Below are positions 21,701 through 30,900 of a DNA stretch of 64,000 nucleotides, one piece after another. Both the position numbers and the translations under genes were made by a program. The notes below the pieces were generated by a model that was not told the DNA's origin, ran no database searches, and worked only from the letters and a program-made list of their open reading frames with translations. Numbering within the stretch: the stretch's first letter is position 1; each line of letters starts with the position of its first letter. The stretch lies in the NCBI GenBank assembly GCA_963693315.1, contig OY856186.1, positions 78,621,040-78,685,039 on the forward strand. The letters are read 5' to 3'. This DNA comes from Diogma glabrata (lineage: Eukaryota > Arthropoda > Insecta > Diptera > Cylindrotomidae).

Positions 21701-22306
21701 ACGAGGACGACAGCTTCACACCCACAGTCAGATGGGATGGTTGAGAGATTCAATGCTACTTTGGAGGAATTTCTAGCTAAAGTGGTCAGTAAGAATCAAC
21801 GTAACTGGGATCAACACATTCCTTTATTTTTGATGGCATACAGATCAGCAGTTCATGACACCACGACCATGACACCAGCTCAAACTATTTTTGGAAGTGA
21901 TTTAAGACTTCCTGGTGACCTCAAATTTGGAGCGGTACCATCAACATCATTGTCTGCGCAAGAATACGTCAACCGAATCCGGGAGAACCTTGAGGATATT
22001 CACAAGCTTGTTCGGCAGAAGATACAACTGACCAGTGATAGAATGAAAGCCCGATATGATATACGATCTAATAATAAAGGTTTTGAAGAAGGACAATTAG
22101 TATGGCTACACAACCCACAACGAAAACGAGGGTTATCACCAAAACTGCAAGCTGCATGGGAAGGACCTTACAACATTATAACAAAGTTGAATGACGTGGT
22201 TTATAGAATTAAGAAAGGCCATCGAGGCAAAGCGAAAGTAGTACATTTGGAAAGATTGGCCTTATACAAAGGAGAGCTAGATCCTGTTCGGGACGAACAG
22301 GCTTAA
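18689..22306 (+). CDS. Gypsy Pol: protease, reverse transcriptase, RNase H, integrase
   Basis: The frame is in -1 phase to gag and is fully open. Residue numbers below count from the TTG at 18767. Retropepsin: DTGA at 24. RT: FCVDYRKLN, then TLHLQSGYFQVEV at about 381, FNVMPFGLCNAP, and YLDD at 445-448. RNase H: LDTDASNEGIGGVLSQ. Integrase: an HHCC zinc-binding block (H..H..CQKCDKC), then D897, D957 and E993, which give exact D,D(35)E spacing, and a C-terminal GPY-like module (WEGPYNIITKLN). The protein copies Gag-bound RNA to DNA and inserts it. Motif A normally begins with aspartate (TLDL.SGY); here codon 383 (19913-19915) is CAT, histidine, so polymerase activity is doubtful in this copy. 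There is no dUTPase or env. Confidence 0.92.
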   Translation, partial: LQRVSLKGRKLAPTTDCPITFIHVSRLTKGGDSLTVRANIDGKSCAITLDTGATNTIVRTDVVKGKLKPAGRYRMQTATGESASIKGKKVVNFEIGNTHFQHEVVVADIVDEVILGMDFMRPNGFVIDAGKGVLTYGNVELPLQFNGEDSNCVRRIILDHREKLPPQSETIIWGKLEGGSGSPRLWVVEANKEHQNFKEFVIGKTLVRSDADYKIPVRVLNLSDTQKTMKKGSIIGQCEEVAKIIKCEQKNINSSVNTKQQKAEMEQLVQKWTEGLSEEQKKAARQLLERHNSVFCSTPAGNGRTNLVKHRIDTGAEKPIRQAPRRLPLAKREEADKMVRDMKEAGVIEPSDSPWSSPVVLVGKKDGSLRFCVDYRKLNLVTKKDSYPLPRIDDTLDTLSGSKLFSTLHLQSGYFQVEVADEDREKTAFSVGNGLWQFNVMPFGLCNAPATFERLMERVLKGLHWKTCLVYLDDIIVMGKDFDDHLRNLAEVLERLQAAGLKLSPKKCSLFKEEVKYLGHKVTAMGIHTDSDKIAAVMNWPRPKNLHELRSFLGLCTYYRRFVPGFANVAKSLHELTRKDKAFEWNEPQEQAFVELRKRLCTAPILSYPIPNVQFILDTDASNEGIGGVLSQNIDGQEKVIAYFSKMLSKPERNYCVTRKELLAIMECVKNFHKYLYGQKFNLRTDHGALRWLLQFKNPEGQVARWIERLQAYDLDIEHRKGTAHGNADALSRRPCQVECKHCSRQENKENIIDVRLLQVLPDDEWTAEAIRKDQLEDPDLAPIIEFKEKGCKPVWGEISDKTPTLKAYWVQWDSLQLENGCLKRIWESSDGKIKQSLTVVPKRKIEAVLKEYHEGTSGGHLGINKTLAKIRQRFYWAGTRQSIVEWCQKCDKCAAVKGPARRSHGKMKQYNVGAPFERIAMDVAGPFPTTDNQNKYVLVIMDYFSKWPEVCAIPNQEATTIAEAVINNWISRYGVPMEIHTDQGRNFESAVFQEICQMLGINETRTTASHPQSDGMVERFNATLEEFLAKVVSKNQRNWDQHIPLFLMAYRSAVHDTTTMTPAQTIFGSDLRLPGDLKFGAVPSTSLSAQEYVNRIRENLEDIHKLVRQKIQLTSDRMKARYDIRSNNKGFEEGQLVWLHNPQRKRGLSPKLQAAWEGPYNIITKLNDVVYRIKKGHRGKAKVVHLERLALYKGELDPVRDEQA

Positions 22307-22317
22307 GTGGAGGGTAT
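22307..22317 (+). other. Polypurine tract before the 3' LTR
   Basis: GTGGAGGGTAT lies directly between the pol stop and the 3' LTR start. This is the expected place and composition for the plus-strand primer. Confidence 0.7.
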
Positions 22318-22940
22318 TGTTACGATTACAGAAAAATCTAGACGATTACGGTCACTTCCAGGAAAATAAAATCAACAAAAAAAAAACAACAGAAAGTGAA
22401 TGAAATGAATATTGTTGTTGTTGTCTCTTCTTAGAAATAGGGTCAACATAAACGATTTTATGAATCAAAACAACATAACGTGAAATAATCGAATATTCTA
22501 ATATTTTCTCAAGGTTTCTGGAAAGTGATGTCGAATTATCTAGAAGTATTGCAAAAGGTATATAAGAAAATTACTTCTTGTAGTTTTTAATTAGTTTATT
22601 TTAAACCTGCGATAGTGAAGTTAAAATTATAAAAGTGATCTTTAAATTTGTGAATAAAGTTTTAAGTTTTATTGAGTAGAAATATTTTGTGTATTATTTT
22701 AAAAGTTCTATTACTGGAAATTTCTACAATCAACCGAAGCTGTTGGAAGAATATTCTAGTCAAGAATATTGTTTGCTGTATTGTTTTCCTGTTGTTGTGA
22801 AACAATTAAGGTGTTGAATACTTAATAAAACCTGGTGTTTGTGCTAACTAATCAGTGATCGAACTCAGAAAGAGATTGGGAATTACGTTTATCGAATTGT
22901 GAGTTAGGCCAATTCGAAGAAAGGTTGGAAAAACGTAACA
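22318..22940 (+). repeat. Gypsy 3' LTR
   Basis: The 623-bp LTR has TGTTACG/CGTAACA ends and is followed by the ATAT duplication. The intact copy contains the U3 region that is missing from the interrupted 5' LTR. Several AATAAA-like words occur, for example AATAAAGTTTTAAG near 22652. Confidence 0.92.
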
Positions 22941-23176
22941 ATATTATTATATATCATATATTATATATTATTGAAGCACTTGGTTTGAAACACATTTTAG
23001 ATAACTTTTTGAGTAATAAGACACTTTAAATATGGTAAATTATTAAAGTAAAAAAAATATATATATATTTATCACGACGGAGAGTTTTATCCACGTCCAT
23101 CTTCTTTCGTTGCACATTTTACTCCCATATAAATGCAAATGCCATAATAGATCTTTAATCTCTCTCTCTCTGGCGT

Positions 23177-26100
23177 TTACATCCCATGGAGGGATTTTGC
23201 CGTCTGTGCAATCAGCTTCCAATCGTCTCGTTCCATGATCAGTTGACCCCAGTTTCGACATCCTATATCACGAAGGTCTTGGATGATGTCATCACGCCAG
23301 CGTTGTCTAGGTCTTCCTCTTCGACGAACACCAGCTGGTTGTTGTTGGGACGTTTTTTTAATCATTCTATATAATGGTGCCCTTTCTCCATGACCAAACC
23401 ATCTAATCCGGTTAGATTTGATGAATCCGATTACATCGCAGCCTCCAAGAAGCTGTCTGATTTCATGATTCATTCGGATTCTATACTGATTTTCAGCAAC
23501 TTTACATGGACCATAAATTGTTCGTATGACTTTCTTCTCGAATGTTGATAGAATTCTACAATCGGAGGAAGTCAGTGTCCAGCTTTCGCTTCCAAAGGTA
23601 AGCACAGGTCGAATTAATGCTTTGTAAAGTGTGAGTTTGCACGACAGCGAAAGATGTTTGGATCGCAAAAGTTTTGAGTATGCGTAGAAAACTCTGTATG
23701 CCGCTGAGACACGGGCTTTAATATCTGCCTGCATGTCATTTGACGATGTTATTACAGATCCAAGGTATTTGAAGTTTTCTACACGTTCCACTTCATAGTC
23801 GCCAGTATTCGGATTGCCGGGAGGTATATTCCTGGATGTTGTTAAAAGTTTAGTCTTGCCGGTGTTAATGCATAATCCAAGTCGTTTAGCATTTCTTTCA
23901 AGCTGAGAGAGACTATCCTTGATATCGCTTGTTCTACGTCCGAGAAGCACAATATCATCTGCAATGCCAAGAATTTGACTAGATTTGTTAAATATACAGT
24001 TTTGTGTCTCAATGCGGCTTTTTCTTATCGCGTACTCAAGCGCCAAATTAAATAGTACGGGCGCTAGTGCATCACCTTGTCGAACACCTGATGTTATATC
24101 AAAAGAGTCAGAAACTGACCCCTCGATTACTATTCTACAGTTTGATCCCGATGTTGTGAGTTTGCACAGAGCAACAAGTTTCGCTGGAATACCAAGGAAT
24201 ATGAGTGCAGACCAGAGGTTGTCGCGGATGATGCTATCATATGCCTGCCTGAAATCAACGTAGAGCTGGTGAATGGTGATGTTGTACTCCCAACATTTTT
24301 CCAGAATCATCCTTAAGGTAAAACATTGATCTGTGGTTGAACGGTTGGGACGAAAACCACACTGATAGTCGCCGATGATAGATTCGGCGAACGGGATGAG
24401 CCGAGCGAGTACGACATTACCTAGTATTTTATATGCAGTGTTCAACAGTGCGATTCCACGATAATTCGCACACTTTAGGCGGTCACCTTTTTTATGTAGC
24501 GGAACAATGAGAGCTGTTTTCCATTCAGCAGGTAGTTCTTCTTGGTCCCAGATTGCAAGAATCAGATCATATATACGTGAGACCAGAGCTGCTCCTCCAT
24601 TCTTGAATAGTTCTGCAGGGATTCCATCGATACCTGGTGATTTGCCATTTTTTAATTTTTTGATGGCAGCTTCCACTTCTTCTATTGTTGGGTAAGGGAC
24701 AAAAATTTCCTCACTTGACGGAGCAATTGCTCGAATAGGATGAACTTCATTCGTCCTATTCAGTAGGTCTTGAAAGTGGGATCGCCATACTTCCAGCACA
24801 TCACGTTCACTTGTTGTAAGCTCGTTGTTTCCATTTTTGATGGCTGTAGATCTTGGGTGGAAATCTTTGGTCAGATTCCGCGCATTGGCAAAACACTCTT
24901 TCGAATTTCCATTAGCCGCATGTTGGTTGATGTTTTCGATACAGCTCTTCATGTGTTCGCGTTTCTTTTTCCGTAGGAGTTTTGCTGAGGCTTTTCTGGC
25001 GCATAGATAATCAGTTTGGGAGCTTCGGGTGTTTCTTGTTAACCATTTTTCTCGCAGTTTTTGTTTGTGCTCAATGCTTTCGCGGCACTCGTCGTCAAAC
25101 CATTCGTTACGTGATTTCGGTGGTCGTTTTCTGATTGTAGTTTGTGCTGCGGATATGATGGTTGATTGAAGCGTTTGCCATTATGGCATCTCAGATGGGA
25201 TGTCATGCTCTTCTATGCTTTGCGTTACAATTTCCTGATATCTATTCAGTGTTTCCAGGTGTTTAAATGCTTCGACATTCCAGCGCACGGTCTTTTTTGC
25301 TTGCCTATTAAATGTAGATGATAATTTGCACTTATACTTGAAAATGACAAGCATATGATCGGTGTCCATATCAGCACCTCTGTATGATCGAACGTCAGTT
25401 ACACTTGTAGAGTGTCTCTTAGAAATCATGACGTGATCGATTTGATTTTCAGTTCTTCCATCATTTGATTTCCACGTTGCTTTGTGGATTCTCTTATGAG
25501 GGAAGAAAGTGCTAGAAATTACTAGATCATACATCATAGCCAGTTCAGCTGCGCGAAAGCCGTTATTGTTACTAGCATGATGCAAGCTGTTAGGGCCGAC
25601 TTGTGTTTCAAGTTCTGCACTTCTACCAATTTGCGCATTGAAGTCACCTACCACGATTTTTATATCGTGTCGCGGGATGTTATTGATGACTTCTTCGAGT
25701 TCTAGAAAGAACAGGTCTTTAATGTCATCTGCTCTGTCTTCAGTAGGTGCATGAACATTGATGATCGTTACATTAAATTTTTGCGTACGGATTCTCATTG
25801 TGCATATCCGCATATTAATTGGGCGAAAGTCGATAACATGTTGATTCACGCGACGATGTATGAGAAAGCCAACTCCAAATTCTCCTCCGTTTTCATGACC
25901 GCAATAGTAGAGAGTGTATCCCTTGGCTGTTTCGTGGATTCCACTCCCTGGCCATCTTAGTTCTTGTAACGCCACTATATCCAGTGTATAGCTATTGATT
26001 TGGTTTGTAAGTTTTAGTAGATCTCCTGGTCTTCTAAGGCTTAGCACGTTCCAGGTTCCCATTTTTAAATCGTAGTCCGGGTACGCTTTCCGAGGTCGTT

Positions 26101-26191
26101 CTAATAATGAATCCGAGATAATCCAGGACCTGTGTACAGAATTCATGACAAGTAATTTTTTACGGAAATGGGGTGTTAGCCCTTCGCCCAA
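23177..26191 (-). pseudogene. RTE-like endonuclease-reverse transcriptase with one in-frame stop
   Basis: Residues 1-336 (26191-25184) include the apurinic-type endonuclease: KMGTWNVLSLRRPGD, ALQELRWPGSGIHE, VNVHAPTEDRADD, VVGDFNAQIGRS, and ENQIDHVMISKR with DTDHMLV. A TAA at 25181-25183 follows IPSEMP, after which the same phase stays open for 668 codons including the final stop. RT blocks follow: LKNGKSPGIDGIPAELFKNG, HKKGDRLKCANYRGIALLN, TSGVRQGDALAPVLFNLALE. The catalytic box reads GIADDIVLLGRR, isoleucine replacing the usual tyrosine (codon at 23963-23965). The C-terminus is GRPRQRWRDDIIQDLRDIGC and MERDDWKLIAQTAKSLHGM. No frameshift is seen, so decay is limited to the stop and that substitution. 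Confidence 0.88.
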
Positions 26192-26250
26192 CCCAAATTT
26201 TCGTGAATGGGTTCGTTCTGCATCTTAAGGTCACCAGAAACAACCTTTTT

Positions 26251-26412
26251 ACATGTTTATATAGCGAGCCGCTTGATCCAAGACAGACGCCCGCTACAAA
26301 CCGCCCCTAACATGGAGAACAGACGCTTGCTACACGTTTATATAGCGAGCCGCTTGATCCAAGACAGACACCCGCTCCAAGCCGCCCCTAACATGGAGAA
26401 CAGACGCTTGAG
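26251..26412 (-). repeat. Two 81-bp tandem monomers upstream of the RTE-like frame
   Basis: A unit beginning ACATGTTTATATAGCGAGCC at 26251 is repeated at 26332 with few differences; shared words include GCTTGATCCAAGACAGAC and CCCCTAACATGGAGAACAG. The pair lies 60-220 bases upstream of the frame start on the element's own strand. In several LINE families tandem 5' monomers carry the internal promoter; that role here is inference. Confidence 0.8.
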
Positions 26413-26540
26413 TTGCGTTAGTTTTGTGGCGCCAATGACTCGCCATGGTGCAGAATCATTGAGTATAAGCAGTATTTACTCTGCACCTCTCAACTACACC
26501 AACCTAATTCTGTTAGCATTACCCAGGTAGCACGGCGTGA

Positions 26541-27741
26541 ACGTAGAATTTCGGATTTCACTACCCAGATCTTTAATCGGTTGCATAAATTTATTTTAAT
26601 TTAAATTAAAATGAAAAAATATTAAATGAATAAAAAATAAATTTATTTTAAGTTTGGTCGTAGAAAAAGGACACCGTCAAGCTTCCACAGAATAAATGCC
26701 CATTATGTAATTACCTTGTTTTCGATAAAATAAAAATTAATTTTATTTTGTTTAATTTTTTGCTATCACTAACTTAACCTAATGACCATTGCATTGCGCT
26801 AACAATTATAAATTATTTTCGTTAATCACGAAATTGTGTGACATTTTTCGTAAAGGAGGACAGAGGACATGATTGCTCCAAACGAGGACTGACCTTCTGA
26901 AAGGAGGGCACGTGGTGACCCTACCATTATGTGGGGGTATGCCAGACGATGTCAACCCGATATATACAAACACGGTAGAATGAATGCAGTCGCTTTTAGA
27001 TGGGATTATTTAAATTAACTCAATCCCGAAACCCGAATATAAACAGCTCTAGATAAAATAAGGGTCGGGTATCACATACTTCATTTGTTTTATTCCAATG
27101 ACAGCATAAACATCGCAAACATTTACCATTATCACCTTTAGATTTAGGATCAGCTTAGGCCCGGGCATTCATATACAACAGAAAGAGAAACAGATTTTCA
27201 TACAAATTTGACAGCAAAAAATTCTGTTGCGGTAAATTTTGTATGGCATTTTCTGTGTCTGTGGTATGTGGTTTTCAGCCTTTACTGCCGAGATATTTCA
27301 TATTTCATATATACATGTAACATTTATTTTTGTTTTTTTTTTGGTAACAAAAAATGTACTAATTTTAACTGTTTGTATTTCATAAATCATAACTAAATAA
27401 ATCAAAATGCCTCCAACTTTTTTTAATAGATGTCACTCTAAAACAAAACAATTTCGTAAATGTCATTTGTCAAAATTTTCAATTCATTTAACGCATGCTC
27501 GACCTTTTTACAAGGTGATACGATATTAAAAATCATTTTCGTATTTTACTTGCGATCGAAAATTCATGACGGTCGCATCTAGTTTTCGTTGATTCGTAAA
27601 ATTAATATATTAATATTTTATAAGAGGTTCAAAGTGTTTGTTTTTCGGTAACTTACTTAAGTGTTTAAAATTAACTGTATTTTCCGTGTCATATATTAAA
27701 GTAGTTTTGTGTTAAATAAATTTTAAAAACTATATTAGAAA
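26541..27741 (+). other. 5' flank of GlyP, AT-rich, with a hAT-like end
   Basis: At 26840-26923 a segment ends GGTGACCCTA, and its complement starts TAGGGTCACCACGTGCCC. This resembles the lone hAT-like end at 11435 and contains several AGGAGGAC-type words, so it is probably a truncated MITE. The last 250 bases before the GlyP start codon presumably hold its promoter and 5' UTR, but I cannot place a TATA box or start site. Confidence 0.5.
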
Positions 27742-27984
27742 ATGGCTACACCGCAGTCTGATATTGAAAAACGTAAACAAATTTCGGTTCGAGGAATAGC
27801 ACAAGTTGAAAGTGTAACTGAGGTTAAAAAAGGATTTAATCGCCATTTACATTATACTCTGGTTAAGGACCGTAATGTTGCAACCACTAGAGATTATTAT
27901 TTTGCGTTGGCACATTGTGTAAAAGACCATTTGGTATCACGGTGGATTAGAACTCAACAACATTATTATGAAATTGATCCAAAG
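27742..27984 (+). CDS. GlyP: GlyP coding exon 1
   Basis: [20 protein letters not shown] to EIDPK, 81 codons, donor GTAAAT at 27985. The start codon context is AAAATGG. It holds the phosphorylated N-terminal segment and the start of the phosphorylase fold. The reading frame runs 21 bases past the donor into intron before stopping. Confidence 0.95.
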
Positions 27985-30900
27985 GTAAATATTTTGTTTC
28001 AATAATGTATATTTTTATTTTGTGATTAACTGTAATTTGATACATTTGTTTTTATCTTTGACACTTTAATTAATTCAATTGCAATTAAATTGAAAATATA
28101 TGATACAAACTGTAGTTGCAGTTGTTAAAATATTGTCCAAGGTCGTTTGAGGTCATATAATCCGTCAAAATTTTTCTTAAAAATAAAAAAACAATTGCGA
28201 TAAATTTATTTTCAATCTAGAATGGAATGGAATCACTTTAAATTAATCTATTTTGCTGTCAATTGATAAGAAACACATATTTCTATTAAATTAACGTTAA
28301 ACATATGAATGTATGTATAATAGATGGAAACCGAAAAATGATTTTGGATAAGAACGATGCATTAATATTTTGGGCATTTTCCTATTTTATCCCCGTTAAT
28401 AAAATGTTAATTTTTTTAAATTTTTGATCGAAGGTCTGCAAAGTCACAGAAGCGAGTCAAATAAAATCAAAATAAAAACGAATAATTATATAACCCTGTT
28501 CACCAAGGTAAAATTGAAAGTTTGATCCTTTATAACTTTTGACCTCCTTATTACCGCAAGTTTTTTTTTTTCATAATAAGGATGCAGAGGACCTAATCTT
28601 TCTATTTATCAAAAAATCTACTTTTTATTAACGGGGATAAAATAGGATTGTACCATATTTTGATCTTATCAATAAGAAAAATTCATGTTTCTTGACTATA
28701 CAAAAGTAAAAATAATATTTGTTTTTTAATAATCTTAAAAATAGCTTTAATTTTTTAATAAGAAAAATAATATGTTTTTCAATTTCAATATTTTTTTCAA
28801 TTGAAATTGTTAAATCTCATGACCCGTTTGACCTCGTTACCAATTTGCAATAGGAGGTAAAGTAGAATGGATTTAGACTTAGTCAGATCATAAATCATTA
28901 TGTTTTGTTTTAATTTCTTTTCGTGGAATTAGAGTTTAGATAACTCTTTAAGGGAAGTTATAGACTTGCCAGTTTTCACTTGTATGAAAATTATTTTATT
29001 ATTCAAGGCGTTTAAAGATCAAATGATTGAATATATTTGCAATGAAGGAACGCCAATCTATACATAATCGTGCAAACATGTTTTTTGGATCATCGATTAA
29101 GTTAAGTTTACCCTCCAATCTGGAGCTATTAAGCCAATTTGACGAAAGTATAGATGATAGTTCGAACTTATATGAGAATTCATGGATTGGTTGCCTTTGA
29201 GGCCATCTGGTGGGTGGTATCCCGAACAGAATATGTTTTTAAGTTAAATAGTCCTCCGATCCGACTTTAATAAAATTTTGTACTAGGGTTGTACTGACAA
29301 GCAAAACGGCCGAATAGCGATTAATCGACTGCCGATTATTGGTCATACTATGCATTTTAAAATTTTTTTTTAATATGCCAAATATGTATTGTATATAGAC
29401 TATAGAGTATAACCAACCACCTTTGTCGAAGCTTTCACTCGGCGATTTCTAGATCGAACACATATTTAGAAAACTCTTTGAAGACGCTCAAAGAGCTTTC
29501 GAATTAAAAAATAATATTGAAATTAAGTTAAATTGTTTGCTCTATGCTGAAGTCTAGCGGTGTTTCTTTTATTATTCATTACAATTATTATTTTAGGAGA
29601 TATAAGCTGTTCTATTAGACAAAGTCATTTGCCTAATATTTTCTATTTTAATGTAGTATGTAAACGATGTCCAATGGGTCAAAAAATTTGTATTTTACAA
29701 GCCTTTCATCAGTCATCTACTGAAAAAACGATAAACTGTTCGTTATAAACATAAATAGCAATTATTGAACTACTTTCGTTGGCTCAATGATCATTTTATT
29801 AATATTACAAAAATATTCGTAATATTAATAAATTGCTCAATAAGCCAATAAAATTGTTAAAACAGTCAACGAAAGAAGTTCAGTAATGGGTTACAGTAAG
29901 GAACACATGGGTTTGTAATTTTGAAACGGTTTTTGAAATATTATCTAAAATTGGTACTAATTTAGTATAGTAACTCTGTATAGTGAAGAATCTAATGGTC
30001 ACAGTTCTATATATTTAGTCTACAGGAGGTAAAATAAATTTTTACTCGAGATTTAAAGATTTAAAGATATGTAAAGTGAACAAGATATTGATAAGGCATA
30101 ATGAGTTACACTTTAATATACAAATGAAATTTTTGTAGTACTCAGAACAATATTTTTAACACATTCTCCGTAACCACAAATGTCCCAGTCCTTAATTTTG
30201 CACTGTATTAACTATGGTTGATTAATGATTATGACGTTTTAGAATTTAGAATTTGATAATCGGCCAATTAATTGAACAAATATGTTGATACCGATTAATC
30301 GGTGCAACCCTAATTGGTACATACGTTTTTATTCGAACTTTAGTAAAGTTTTTAGTTTTGCGTTCGAACGAATGCTCAGACAATAATTAAGAATCTTTGA
30401 ACTCCTTTTAACCCGTTTGTTTCTCCTGTTTTGTATTATTAGAGCTTTGAAATCGTTATTAAATTAAGCTTCATCAAGGTGTATGTGCATACATTCATAA
30501 GAGTGTTACTTGTAAACGCTTTACAAATTTTGAACTAAATATTGATGGTTACAACACAGTAGTATTGAACATTTGTCTACCTGAAACTTATTTTTTCACA
30601 ATAGCTTTATACCAGTCCCCAAACAAACATAATCCCAATTTTTTTAATCTTTAATCTCCTGACTAATGTTGTGAACGAAATTAGAGCTAAATTTCCTAAT
30701 TGTGAGTTTATCGTTACCGGTGACTTCAACGTCCACAGCAAATCATGGTTAGAATTTTCCAAGACGACCGACGACGACAACAAATATTTTCCTCATCGCA
30801 CGACCTGACGTAAATTATAAAAAGCCCAACTTTCACTTCTCGTAATGGCGGTGATAAAAGTTTTCTTCTAGATCTCTATTTCACATCTATGCCACACATT

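Larger units (their letters stand above)
14742..22940 (+). mobile_element. Gypsy/Ty3-type LTR retrotransposon, nearly complete
   Basis: The order is 5' LTR (14742-17215, with a large insertion), gag, pol in a -1 frame, polypurine tract and 3' LTR (22318-22940). LTRs start TGTTACG and end CGTAACA. A 4-bp direct repeat ATAT flanks the element (14738-14741 and 22941-22944). There is no env-like frame after integrase. LTR divergence includes a 12-bp indel (the 3' LTR lacks bases between CAACCG and AAGCTG), so the insertion is not brand new even though both large frames remain open. A solo LTR of this family sits at 3403-4085. Confidence 0.92.
23045..26540 (-). mobile_element. RTE-like LINE, copy 2 (near full length)
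   Basis: On the minus strand this runs from a 5' region with two 81-bp monomers, through one long endonuclease-RT frame (26191-23177, one internal stop), to a 3' UTR that ends in an A/T-rich tract near 23050. It lies about 100 bp downstream of the gypsy 3' LTR. Single-frame layout, lack of RNase H and the domain order suit the RTE group. Many insect proteins with this endonuclease are labelled craniofacial development protein 2-like in databases, which is a naming artefact of this family. Confidence 0.82.

Noticed and set aside
22978..23044. A further gene between the gypsy 3' LTR and the RTE-like LINE
   Set aside because: Only about 100 bp of AT-rich DNA with no coding frame.
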